DNA from: an uncultured Bacteriovoracaceae bacterium
GTDB taxonomy: Bacteria; Bdellovibrionota; Bacteriovoracia; Bacteriovoracales; Bacteriovoracaceae
Direction of reading: 5' to 3'
DNA: 16,828 nucleotides
Assembly (NCBI GenBank): GCA_937923325.1
Contig: CAKZUQ010000060.1
Location: 1-16,828, forward strand
Shown: positions 1 to 5,530 of the stretch, piece after piece
Layout: each line of letters opens with the position of its first letter
How positions within the stretch are numbered: position 1 is the first letter of the stretch
The notes under the pieces: generated by a model
The model's database searches: none
The model's input: only the letters and a program-made list of their open reading frames with translations
What the model was told of the DNA's origin: nothing
Made by a program: the position numbers and the translations under genes

Positions 1-105
1 GAAGGGTTTAACAATGTGGCAAAGTCAATGATTAAGAATGCTTATGGATTCAAGAACGTTGAAAACTACAGATTAAAAATATTAAATGTCCGATCTAGTG
101 GTTAA
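1..105 (+). CDS. ISL3-family transposase, C-terminal end (partial)
   Basis: The frame is open from the left edge and ends at TAA 103-105, giving the last 34 residues. The segment begins EGFNN, has AYGFKN about 14 residues in and NYRLKIL just before the end. This matches the C-terminal signature I know from ISL3-family (IS204/IS1001/IS1165-type) DDE transposases, roughly EGxNNxIK...AYGFRNxxxFRLR. The enzyme would cut and rejoin the element's own ends. The DDE catalytic core lies outside the window, so whether the copy is intact cannot be judged. A candidate right inverted-repeat end lies 14 to 37 bases downstream, the usual arrangement. Family assignment is fairly firm although only the tail is visible. 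Confidence 0.7.
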   Translation, partial: EGFNNVAKSMIKNAYGFKNVENYRLKILNVRSSG

Positions 106-142
106 GAGTGCAGTGCAAGACACCATGAAAGAAGAAGAATCC
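1..142 (+). mobile_element. Right end of an ISL3-type insertion sequence, with candidate terminal repeat
   Basis: Downstream of the transposase stop, bases 119-142 read GACACCATGAAAG at 119-131, then AAGAAGAATCC at 132-142. On the other strand this starts GGATTCTTCTTC and continues TTTCATGGTG, which resembles ISL3-family terminal repeats (GG, then a TCTT-rich stretch, then a CATGGTGT-like part). If the element ends at base 142, the next eight bases, TTTTAAGG (143-150), would be one copy of the 8-bp target duplication typical of this family. The left end is outside the window, so neither the inverted repeat nor the duplication can be confirmed. The exact end is an inference. Confidence 0.5.
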
Positions 143-332
143 TTTTAAGGGCTTACTTAGATTAATGTTTCGAGAAATTGTACTTGGTGAAGAAGATAGT
201 GAGGGCAACAGAGATCTGAAAGCCGTCTTCCACACTTGTGATCCAGAGAGTGACAAGTTGGAGGACGTTTTCAGTTCTGCTTTAAAAATGGTGGAGCATG
301 CAAGACTTGAACTTGCGACCACCCGGTTATGA
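143..332 (+). pseudogene. Possible remnant of a gene interrupted by the insertion sequence
   Basis: After the proposed insertion-sequence end only one forward frame stays open. It runs from about 144 to TGA 330-332. From an internal ATG at 165 it gives 55 residues, beginning MFREIVLGEED and rich in charged residues. The last dozen residues are simply the antisense reading of the tRNA at 289-365, so the natural end of any real gene is unclear. I do not recognise a family. It could be the tail of a gene split by the insertion, or a chance open frame. Confidence is low. Confidence 0.2.
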
Positions 333-365
333 GCCGGGGGCTCTAACCAACTGAGCTAATGCTCC
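289..365 (-). tRNA. tRNA with anticodon CAU, probably tRNA-Ile2 (lysidine-modified)
   Basis: On the minus strand 77 bases fold as a complete cloverleaf. The acceptor is GGAGCAT/ATGCTCC. The D arm is GCTC/GAGC around AGTTGGTTA. The anticodon stem is CCCGG/CCGGG with loop CTCATAA, anticodon CAT. The T arm is GCAAG/CTTGC with loop TTCAAGT. The discriminator is A and CCA is encoded. The 1-72 pair is G-C, so this is not initiator tRNA. The GGCTCATAACC anticodon region and the GGTCG variable-loop/T-stem junction resemble bacterial tRNA-Ile2, whose wobble C is converted to lysidine by TilS, more than elongator tRNA-Met. Ile2 versus Met is an inference. Confidence 0.93.
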
Positions 366-385
366 AAAGTGATTAGGTTAAAAAT

Positions 386-416
386 ATTATATAAAAAGAC
401 TCGATTTGTGAATCAA
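386..416 (-). promoter_or_regulatory. Candidate promoter of the tRNA gene
   Basis: On the minus strand TTGATT (416-411) is followed by 17 bases and TATATA (393-388). The overlapping TATAAT (391-386) lies at a 19-base spacing. Transcription would start a short way upstream of the tRNA 5' end at 365, as expected for a tRNA precursor. The region is AT-rich, so chance matches are possible. Confidence 0.45.
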
Positions 417-472
417 TAAATATTCAATTTCATTTGTTTATGATAAAAAAATGATTGAATTAGGTATTTAGC

Positions 473-1294
473 ATGGAGTCAATTATGGGATACCCCTTCT
501 ACAAGTATTCTGGATCTGGAAATGATTTTGTATTATTTGATAATCGCGACGAGTCAATTCAATTAACACCAACACAAGTTCGCAATCTTTGTAAAAGAAG
601 GGAAGGAATTGGTGCAGATGGAGTTATTCTTTTAAGTAATTCAAGTAAAGGTCATGATTTTTCAATGAGAATTTGGAATGCAGATGGGTCTGAGGCTGAG
701 ATGTGTGGAAATGCATCACGATCAATCGTTCATTATGCTTATCATATTGCAAAGGTGAAAACTGATACGCATTTCGTATTTGATACGATGAATGGAGTTT
801 ATGAGGGTGATATTATTGATAACTCTAGTGAAGTTAAAATAAAGATGACTGAGTTGTATGATGTTGAGGCCATAGATGTAAATGACTTCTCTCAAAAATT
901 AGCAATGTATTTGAATACAGGTGTTCCACATTGTGTATTACAAGTTAATAGTGTTGAAGACGTAAAGGTTGAAAGGTTTGGTAGTGTCGTTAGGAATGAT
1001 GTTCGTTTTCCAAATGGAACGAATGTTGATTTCTTTGAGGTTGTTGATAATGAAAAACAAGTTTTAAAGTTACGTGTATATGAAAGAGGTGTTGAGGCAG
1101 AAACTCTTTGTTGTGGGACTGGAATTATGGCCACAGCTGTAACTTGCGCAAAAGGTTTAGGCTGGAGTGGCGAAATAAAAGTCCATGCTAAGGGTGGTTT
1201 ACTAAAGGCCATCGTTAATAAAGAGTTGGATGAACTTTATTTTCAAGGTGAAGTTAAGATGATGTTTAAAGGAACAGTAGATTGTGGCAGATAG
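473..1294 (+). CDS. dapF: Diaminopimelate epimerase
   Basis: Converts LL-diaminopimelate to meso-diaminopimelate in the cytoplasm, the last step before lysine and the source of the peptidoglycan cross-linking residue. The 273 residues match the usual DapF length. Visible motifs are YKYSGSGNDFV near the start, GADGV (about 48), NADGSEAEMCGNASR with the first catalytic Cys at about 78, TGVPHCV (149-155), and ERGVEAETLCCGTG with the second catalytic Cys at 214. Two starts are possible. ATG 473 has AGG at 462-464. ATG 485 has GGAG six bases upstream and would begin MGYPFYKYSG, closer to typical DapF starts. The 3' end overlaps tlyA by 11 bases, suggesting translational coupling. Confidence 0.96.
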   Translation: MESIMGYPFYKYSGSGNDFVLFDNRDESIQLTPTQVRNLCKRREGIGADGVILLSNSSKGHDFSMRIWNADGSEAEMCGNASRSIVHYAYHIAKVKTDTHFVFDTMNGVYEGDIIDNSSEVKIKMTELYDVEAIDVNDFSQKLAMYLNTGVPHCVLQVNSVEDVKVERFGSVVRNDVRFPNGTNVDFFEVVDNEKQVLKLRVYERGVEAETLCCGTGIMATAVTCAKGLGWSGEIKVHAKGGLLKAIVNKELDELYFQGEVKMMFKGTVDCGR

Positions 1295-2006
1295 AATTGA
1301 TAAGGCCTTAGTTGATAGAGGAATATTAAAAACTAGATCACAAGCTAAGATGTTAATCGAACAAGGCTGTATCTTTTGTAATGAGAAGAAAGTTGTAAAG
1401 TCTTCAATGAAAGTTGAAGAGTCAGATAAGTTAGAAGTTAAAGAAATGAATTTATATGTAAGCCGTGGCGCTTACAAGATGGAAAAGGCGTTAGTAGACT
1501 TTGATATAGATCCTAGAGGTTTAATTGTTGCTGATGTTGGTGCTAGTACGGGTGGCTTTACACAAGTGTGTTTGGAGGCTGGGGCTTCTAAGGTGTATGC
1601 AATTGATGTGGGACACGACCAGCTTTCAGATTTAGTAAAGAATGATGCTAGAGTAGTGAATCTAGAAGGAACTAATATAAAGTACCCTCTAGAATTAGAT
1701 GAAAAAGTTGATCTATGTGTAGTTGATTTATCTTTTATTTCTATTAGATTAGTTTTTAAAAATATCTATAATTTATTAAAGTCTGGTGGAAAGGCAATGG
1801 TCTTAATAAAGCCACAGTTTGAAGCTGGTAAAGAAAGGATGGGAAAGCAAGGGCTTATTGCTGATGACGTTCGAGTTGTTGTGTTAGAGGAAGTTAAGCA
1901 GTGGTTTAGTGATAATGATTATCATATCGAAAAGATAACTGAGTCGCCTATAAAAGGTAATAAAAGTGGTAATATAGAATATCTTTCTTTAGTTACTAAG
2001 CCTTAA
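1284..2006 (+). CDS. tlyA: TlyA-type rRNA 2'-O-methyltransferase
   Basis: TlyA methylates ribose 2'-OH groups in 16S and/or 23S rRNA using S-adenosylmethionine; the old name 'hemolysin A' comes from early assays. The N-terminal 60 or so residues form an S4 RNA-binding domain (RIDKALVDRGILKTRSQAK, then IEQGCI). The rest is an FtsJ/RrmJ-like methyltransferase with the SAM motif DVGASTGGFT at about 83-92, DLCVVDLSFIS, and the catalytic-lysine region VLIKPQFEAGKE. The length of 240 residues is slightly short for TlyA. The start is GTG, inside the end of dapF, preceded by GGAA at 1271-1274. The stop shares a TTAA with the convergent gene at 2003. Confidence 0.95.
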   Translation: MADRIDKALVDRGILKTRSQAKMLIEQGCIFCNEKKVVKSSMKVEESDKLEVKEMNLYVSRGAYKMEKALVDFDIDPRGLIVADVGASTGGFTQVCLEAGASKVYAIDVGHDQLSDLVKNDARVVNLEGTNIKYPLELDEKVDLCVVDLSFISIRLVFKNIYNLLKSGGKAMVLIKPQFEAGKERMGKQGLIADDVRVVVLEEVKQWFSDNDYHIEKITESPIKGNKSGNIEYLSLVTKP

Positions 2007-3280
2007 ATATCTAAATTATATCTAAGATTAATTGTATTGATTTGATTGACTGGATTGATGTTGTAAACAGTTTTAAGAGTGCTGTCGTTGGTATAGGTAT
2101 AAACGTATTCCATATCTAATACATTATTTAATTCCCATGTGAAAGTCGCATCGGCTTCTGTCATAGTGTCAGAGAAGTCTATTTCTTGCTCATCTAGATT
2201 CATTAAAGGTTGATACCATAGATCAAAGTTAAAGACTGAGTTCTCAGACATTCGAGTATTGAAGTCTATATGAAATCCGTGACGAATATTTCCATTTGAG
2301 CTTTCTTTTAATTCTCCGGTAAGAGAATCATTGTATTGATAAACATGATTATCAATTAGAGTTATATAAGTTAGATTGAATCTTTCGTCTTTTGTTTGTT
2401 CACTTAAATGAAATTTAAAACCAAGTACTCCAATTTGAGTATGATCTTTGGGGTAAGAAATTTCTCCAACTGAGCCTTGCTTGTTTCTATATAGCATATA
2501 GTAATCTGTGTTTTCACTTAAGTTTTTCAAAGTGAAATCAACCATTCTTTTGGACTCTTTAGATGTGACTTCTAACCCAGTGAACTTATCTGTTTTTGTC
2601 GATTCTTTAGTCTCCATCTGTGCACCGAGAAGATATTTTTTTCCAATGTTTTTTAAGGATAAACCATAGTTAACTTGCTTTTCGTTTGTTCTGCTTTCAA
2701 CAGAGTAGGGTGAAGTATAAAAACTAAACTTATAACTAGAAAGATCATTACTCATCTGTTTAAGGTTGAAGTTTTTATCTATAAACTTTTCTCCCTCGCT
2801 TTTTTTAGACTTTTCAATTAGAGGGTCGTACTCCATATCTTTTGGTAAATCAAAGCTAACAATTCTTTCTTGTTGCATCCCAATTATTTTATTCATGTCT
2901 TTATCAGAAATGTCGTTATAATCATCATTGAATAAAGCTTTTTGATAGGCTTTCATATGTGGGGGGATTTCACTTTGGTTCATTGAAGTTAATGAGTAGA
3001 CAGAGTCATAACTCATAAGCTCTGGCCTAACAACTCTATAGACTTTCCAATGAGAAAGCATCATGCTGGCCTTAATACAAATGGCCCTAGCAATATAACC
3101 TTCTTGATTTGTAAGCTTAATATGATCAGCTTTGTAGATGCCATCTTCAAGGCCTCTGTTTAAGACAAGAACATTTTTATCATAGTGCTTAATGACACTG
3201 ACATTTAATATGTCGCTTGATTCGATGGCCATTAAAGTTGAGCTGAGTAGTACACTAAGTAAAAGAGTTATAGCTTTCAT
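2003..3280 (-). CDS. Exported protein of unknown function, possible outer-membrane barrel
   Basis: The 425 residues start with a clear Sec signal peptide, MKAITLLLSVLLSSTLMA. Residues of about 25-110 form a compact unit (NVSVIKHYDKNVLVLNRGLEDG, then KLTNQEGYIARAICIKA) that looks like a small beta domain. From about 190 the sequence alternates polar and hydrophobic residues with many Y, F and N, ending INLRYNLDI, as in outer-membrane beta-barrels. The last residue is Ile rather than the usual Phe or Trp. I do not recognise a named family. The gene has no Shine-Dalgarno sequence; TATCCT sits six bases before the ATG. It follows apt after a hairpin, so it probably has its own promoter. It overlaps the tlyA stop by four bases. 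Confidence 0.85.
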   Translation of the reverse strand: MKAITLLLSVLLSSTLMAIESSDILNVSVIKHYDKNVLVLNRGLEDGIYKADHIKLTNQEGYIARAICIKASMMLSHWKVYRVVRPELMSYDSVYSLTSMNQSEIPPHMKAYQKALFNDDYNDISDKDMNKIIGMQQERIVSFDLPKDMEYDPLIEKSKKSEGEKFIDKNFNLKQMSNDLSSYKFSFYTSPYSVESRTNEKQVNYGLSLKNIGKKYLLGAQMETKESTKTDKFTGLEVTSKESKRMVDFTLKNLSENTDYYMLYRNKQGSVGEISYPKDHTQIGVLGFKFHLSEQTKDERFNLTYITLIDNHVYQYNDSLTGELKESSNGNIRHGFHIDFNTRMSENSVFNFDLWYQPLMNLDEQEIDFSDTMTEADATFTWELNNVLDMEYVYTYTNDSTLKTVYNINPVNQINTINLRYNLDI

Positions 3281-3286
3281 ATTAAT

Positions 3287-3292
3287 AGGATA
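3287..3292 (-). promoter_or_regulatory. Weak -10-like hexamer six bases before an ATG
   Basis: TATCCT on the minus strand, then ATTAAT, then ATG. It matches four of six -10 positions. There is no Shine-Dalgarno sequence between it and the start, so if used it would give a leaderless mRNA. This is the weakest member of a pattern seen at three other genes in the window. Confidence 0.25.
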
Positions 3293-3342
3293 ATGGAATG
3301 AACGATTTTATTGTACTGGGCAGGAATTTTCTAAAAATTATG

Positions 3343-3366
3343 ATAGGGGCAAATAAATGCCCCTAT
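3343..3366 (-). terminator. Intrinsic terminator of apt
   Basis: A perfect 9-bp stem, ATAGGGGCA/TGCCCCTAT, encloses loop AATAAA. It begins six bases after the apt stop. On the minus strand it is followed by CATAATTTTTAG, a moderate U-tract. It separates apt from the exported-protein gene downstream. Confidence 0.65.
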
Positions 3367-3371
3367 AGGGA

Positions 3372-3881
3372 CTATTCGTAATTAAGAACAGATTTAATAT
3401 TATGTTTCTCATCAATAAGAGTGTTTAAAAATTTCAAATTGATTAAAGCTGAAACAGCTTTCACGTTAAAATTATTTTTTTCACAAAGTTGAATAGTGGC
3501 CTTTAGTGTTCCACCTGTTGCAATAACATCATCGACGATAACAACATTTAGTTGTTTATCATTAACGGCCATCTCTAGTGTATCAGAGCCATACTCAAGT
3601 TCGTAGTCAACACCAATTACTGGTGGAGGTAGCTTGCCCTTTTTTCTAACTGGTAAAAAGCCTTTGTTATTTTTAAGTGCTAAAGCAGAACCTAAGATAA
3701 AGCCTCTAGATTCAATACCTAGAACAAGATCAATCTCATCCCATTTTATTTCTTTGCTCATATCGTCAATAACTTCTGGAAGTTTTTGAGCAAGTAGTGG
3801 TGAAAAATCTTTAAAGATTACTCCTGGTTTAGGAAAGTCAGGAACTTTTTTAATTAGGTCTTCATAAGCTTTGTTGTTCAT
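3372..3881 (-). CDS. apt: Adenine phosphoribosyltransferase
   Basis: Salvages adenine by joining it to PRPP to make AMP, releasing pyrophosphate; cytoplasmic. The 169 residues match the family. Motifs in order are the N-terminal PDFPKPGVIFKDFSPLL, the substrate region GIESRGFILG, the flexible-loop region FLPVRKKGKLPPPV followed by YELEYGSDTLEM (both near-diagnostic of Apt), and the PRPP-binding VVIVDDVIATGGT. An AAAAGG stretch lies about nine bases before the ATG. A terminator follows directly. The neighbour upstream is a small exported protein 53 bases away, so the two may be separately transcribed. Confidence 0.96.
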   Translation of the reverse strand: MNNKAYEDLIKKVPDFPKPGVIFKDFSPLLAQKLPEVIDDMSKEIKWDEIDLVLGIESRGFILGSALALKNNKGFLPVRKKGKLPPPVIGVDYELEYGSDTLEMAVNDKQLNVVIVDDVIATGGTLKATIQLCEKNNFNVKAVSALINLKFLNTLIDEKHNIKSVLNYE

Positions 3882-3934
3882 TTGAATAGGCCTTTTAAAT
3901 TTTTGAAAATTTTAGTTAGATATAATTTGTAAAA

Positions 3935-4228
3935 CTAATTAGATGGAATTTCAATAGGTTCATTTTTAATTTCATAAATTTTGAAATTTTTAATTGTACT
4001 TGCGACACCACGTGTTTGAAGTTTGAATTCTTCTTGGCGTTTTTTGTGGGCATGAATCTGCGACAATTGCTTCTTGGCAGATTTTTCACTAATTAAACCT
4101 AGCTCTATCATTTTTTTCATTTTAATTTCATGGATAGAAGTTTGCTCATTCTCACTTGTGAATGCACTAAGGCTTATTAAGGAGAAAGTAAGAAGAATAG
4201 ATGTGTATTTTATTGCTTTTTTCATCAT
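3935..4228 (-). CDS. Small exported protein of unknown function
   Basis: 97 residues. It has a signal peptide (MMKKAIKYTSILLTFSLISLSAF, cleavage probably just after). The mature part is short and mostly charged, with a helical, lysine-rich middle (IHEIKMKKMIELGLISEKSAKKQL, then a KKRQEEF stretch) and a tail EIKNEPIEIPSN. I do not recognise it. The start may be either of two adjacent ATG codons; neither has a strong Shine-Dalgarno sequence. It is divergent from the gene at 4380, and the 151-base gap holds two dyads and a sigma-54-like promoter facing the other way. Confidence 0.7.
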   Translation of the reverse strand: MMKKAIKYTSILLTFSLISLSAFTSENEQTSIHEIKMKKMIELGLISEKSAKKQLSQIHAHKKRQEEFKLQTRGVASTIKNFKIYEIKNEPIEIPSN

Positions 4229-4261
4229 CTTATTTATCGGCTAATACTGCATAAAATGTAG

Positions 4262-4279
4262 TCATTTTTTATTAAATGA
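4262..4279. promoter_or_regulatory. Inverted repeat TCATTT-N6-AAATGA, possible activator site
   Basis: A perfect dyad with 6-base arms, centred about 89 bases upstream of the start site predicted from the sigma-54-like promoter at 4332-4348. That distance suits an enhancer-binding protein. Short AT-rich dyads arise often by chance, so this is only a candidate. Confidence 0.25.
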
Positions 4280-4302
4280 AACGATTTCCTTTAAGAACTT
4301 TT

Positions 4303-4314
4303 CCTGATATCAGG
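4303..4314. promoter_or_regulatory. Perfect 12-bp palindrome CCTGATATCAGG
   Basis: A fully self-complementary 12-mer with no spacer, G+C-richer than its surroundings. It is about 18 bases upstream of the -24 element of the sigma-54-like promoter. It could be a dimeric-regulator operator. There is no loop or T-run, so it is not a terminator. Confidence 0.3.
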
Positions 4315-4331
4315 TGGTTATCGTTGTTTGT

Positions 4332-4348
4332 TTGGCATTAAGCTTGCT
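4332..4348 (+). promoter_or_regulatory. Sigma-54-type (-24/-12) promoter
   Basis: Reads TTGGCATTAAGCTTGCT. Compared with YTGGCACGrNNNTTGCW, only the C and G after TGGCA differ. The invariant GG (4334-4335) and GC (4346-4347) are exactly 10 bases apart. A start about 12 bases after the GC, near 4359, leaves a short leader containing GGGAGGAT before the ATG at 4380. A sigma-70-like TTGTTT (4328-4333), 17 bases, TAATAT (4351-4356) overlaps it and is an alternative. Confidence 0.55.
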
Positions 4349-4379
4349 CCTAATATAGGTAAGGATTCGGGAGGATTAT

Positions 4380-4697
4380 ATGAGAACATTACTAATCTTA
4401 TCAACTTTAGCAATAGCCCTATTTTCACAAGTAGCATTTTCTAAAAATTTGATTCGAGTAAAAGCATTAGGAAAATCTTCTAAGGGGCAGTATGTTGCTT
4501 TTGAAGAGTATGGATTTACTAATAACTCAAAGACTCCATTTTCAAAAATTCGTGTGATGAATGTTTGGAAAAATAAATACGTTACAAAAGAAATCAAAGT
4601 TATATCGACTAATAAGAACTCTAACTTAGAAGAAGTTAGGGCAAAGGCGAAAAAACTGGCCAAGAAAGACCTAATCTCATTTAATATCTCTGGGTAA
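4380..4697 (+). CDS. Short exported DUF2259-like protein
   Basis: 105 residues with signal peptide MRTLLILSTLAIALFSQVAFS. The mature part reads RVKALGKSSKGQYVAFEEYG, then PFSKIRVMNVWKNKYV, then a lysine/alanine-rich helix LEEVRAKAKKLAKKDL. This order resembles the N-terminal half of DUF2259 exported proteins as I remember them (LGFSxDGxYxAFEEYG...PYSxIxVxDV..., then an A/R-rich helix), but those are usually about twice as long. No frameshift is evident, because the next gene starts 17 bases downstream. GGGAGG precedes the ATG. It is first in a probable operon with the MoxR ATPase and VWA genes, so it may be an envelope partner or a substrate of theirs. The family link is tentative. Confidence 0.8.
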   Translation: MRTLLILSTLAIALFSQVAFSKNLIRVKALGKSSKGQYVAFEEYGFTNNSKTPFSKIRVMNVWKNKYVTKEIKVISTNKNSNLEEVRAKAKKLAKKDLISFNISG

Positions 4698-4714
4698 AAA
4701 TAACTGGAGAGTAT

Positions 4715-5521
4715 ATGTCTATCGATTCAAACGCAAATGAGTATGTTTTATCAAATGATCTTGCTGAGGCAATTAAAATTGCTGAGATTACAAAAAGGCC
4801 GCTTTTAATAAAAGGTGAGCCAGGAACAGGTAAAACCTTACTAGCTTCACACTACGCTACGACAAAAAACATTCCATTGTTCAGATGGCATGTTAAATCT
4901 ACAACGATAGCCAGAGATGGTCTTTACTTTTATGATGCTGTTACTAGGTTAAATGATTCTCGCTTTGGGGATAATACCGGAAGAGATGTTAATAACATAA
5001 AAGATTATATACGAATGGAAGCAATGGGGCAGGCATTTACTCACAATGGTCCTTGTGTTCTTTTAATTGATGAAATCGATAAGGCCGATATTGAATTTCC
5101 AAATGATTTATTACTAGAATTAGATAGAATGGAGTTTGTAATAAATGAAACAGGTGAATTAGTTAAAGCTAAGGAAAGACCAGTTGTTATAATTACTTCA
5201 AATAGTGAAAAAGAGCTCCCTGATGCATTTTTAAGACGATGTATCTTCCACTTTATTCAATTTCCAAGTGAGATTATGATGAAAGATATTGTGAAAGCTC
5301 ACTACCCAGATATTGATAAAAAATTACTAGAAAGAGCGCTTACTATGTTTTATCGAATTAGAGAAATTGACGACCTCAGAAAAAAACCTTCAACATCAGA
5401 GTTTGTAGACTGGATCAATATGCTTCTGCATCAAGGAGCTGATCTAAAAAAAGATATTTCAATCCCTTATATTGGTTCTTTATTAAAGAGTGAAGAAGAC
5501 TTAGAACGTTTTAGAAAATAG
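4715..5521 (+). CDS. MoxR-type AAA+ ATPase
   Basis: 268 residues of a MoxR-class AAA+ protein, thought to act as a chaperone that uses ATP hydrolysis to remodel or insert cofactors into partner proteins, usually with a VWA-domain partner. Walker A is GEPGTGKT (34-41). Walker B is VLLIDEID (115-122). Sensor 1 is TSN (161-163). Arginine-finger region LRR lies at 173-175. It is cytoplasmic, with no signal peptide. GGAGAG stands just before the ATG. It lies 17 bases after the small exported gene and nine bases before the VWA gene, the classic MoxR-VWA pairing. The remodelled target is unknown. Confidence 0.93.
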   Translation: MSIDSNANEYVLSNDLAEAIKIAEITKRPLLIKGEPGTGKTLLASHYATTKNIPLFRWHVKSTTIARDGLYFYDAVTRLNDSRFGDNTGRDVNNIKDYIRMEAMGQAFTHNGPCVLLIDEIDKADIEFPNDLLLELDRMEFVINETGELVKAKERPVVIITSNSEKELPDAFLRRCIFHFIQFPSEIMMKDIVKAHYPDIDKKLLERALTMFYRIREIDDLRKKPSTSEFVDWINMLLHQGADLKKDISIPYIGSLLKSEEDLERFRK

Positions 5522-5530
5522 AGACTAACC

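Noticed and set aside
95..322. 75-codon minus-strand open frame across the insertion-sequence end and tRNA
   Set aside because: It overlaps the transposase tail and the tRNA, has serine-rich low-complexity content and no ribosome site.
892..1212. 106-codon minus-strand open frame inside dapF
   Set aside because: It is fully antisense to a gene with all catalytic motifs; its composition is a shadow of the sense frame.
1284..2006. tlyA read as a hemolysin or toxin
   Set aside because: The S4 plus FtsJ-like domain order and SAM motif identify an rRNA methyltransferase; the hemolysin name is historical.
4376..4663. 95-codon minus-strand open frame opposite the small exported gene
   Set aside because: The sense frame has a signal peptide, GGGAGG and operon context; the antisense frame has none of these.
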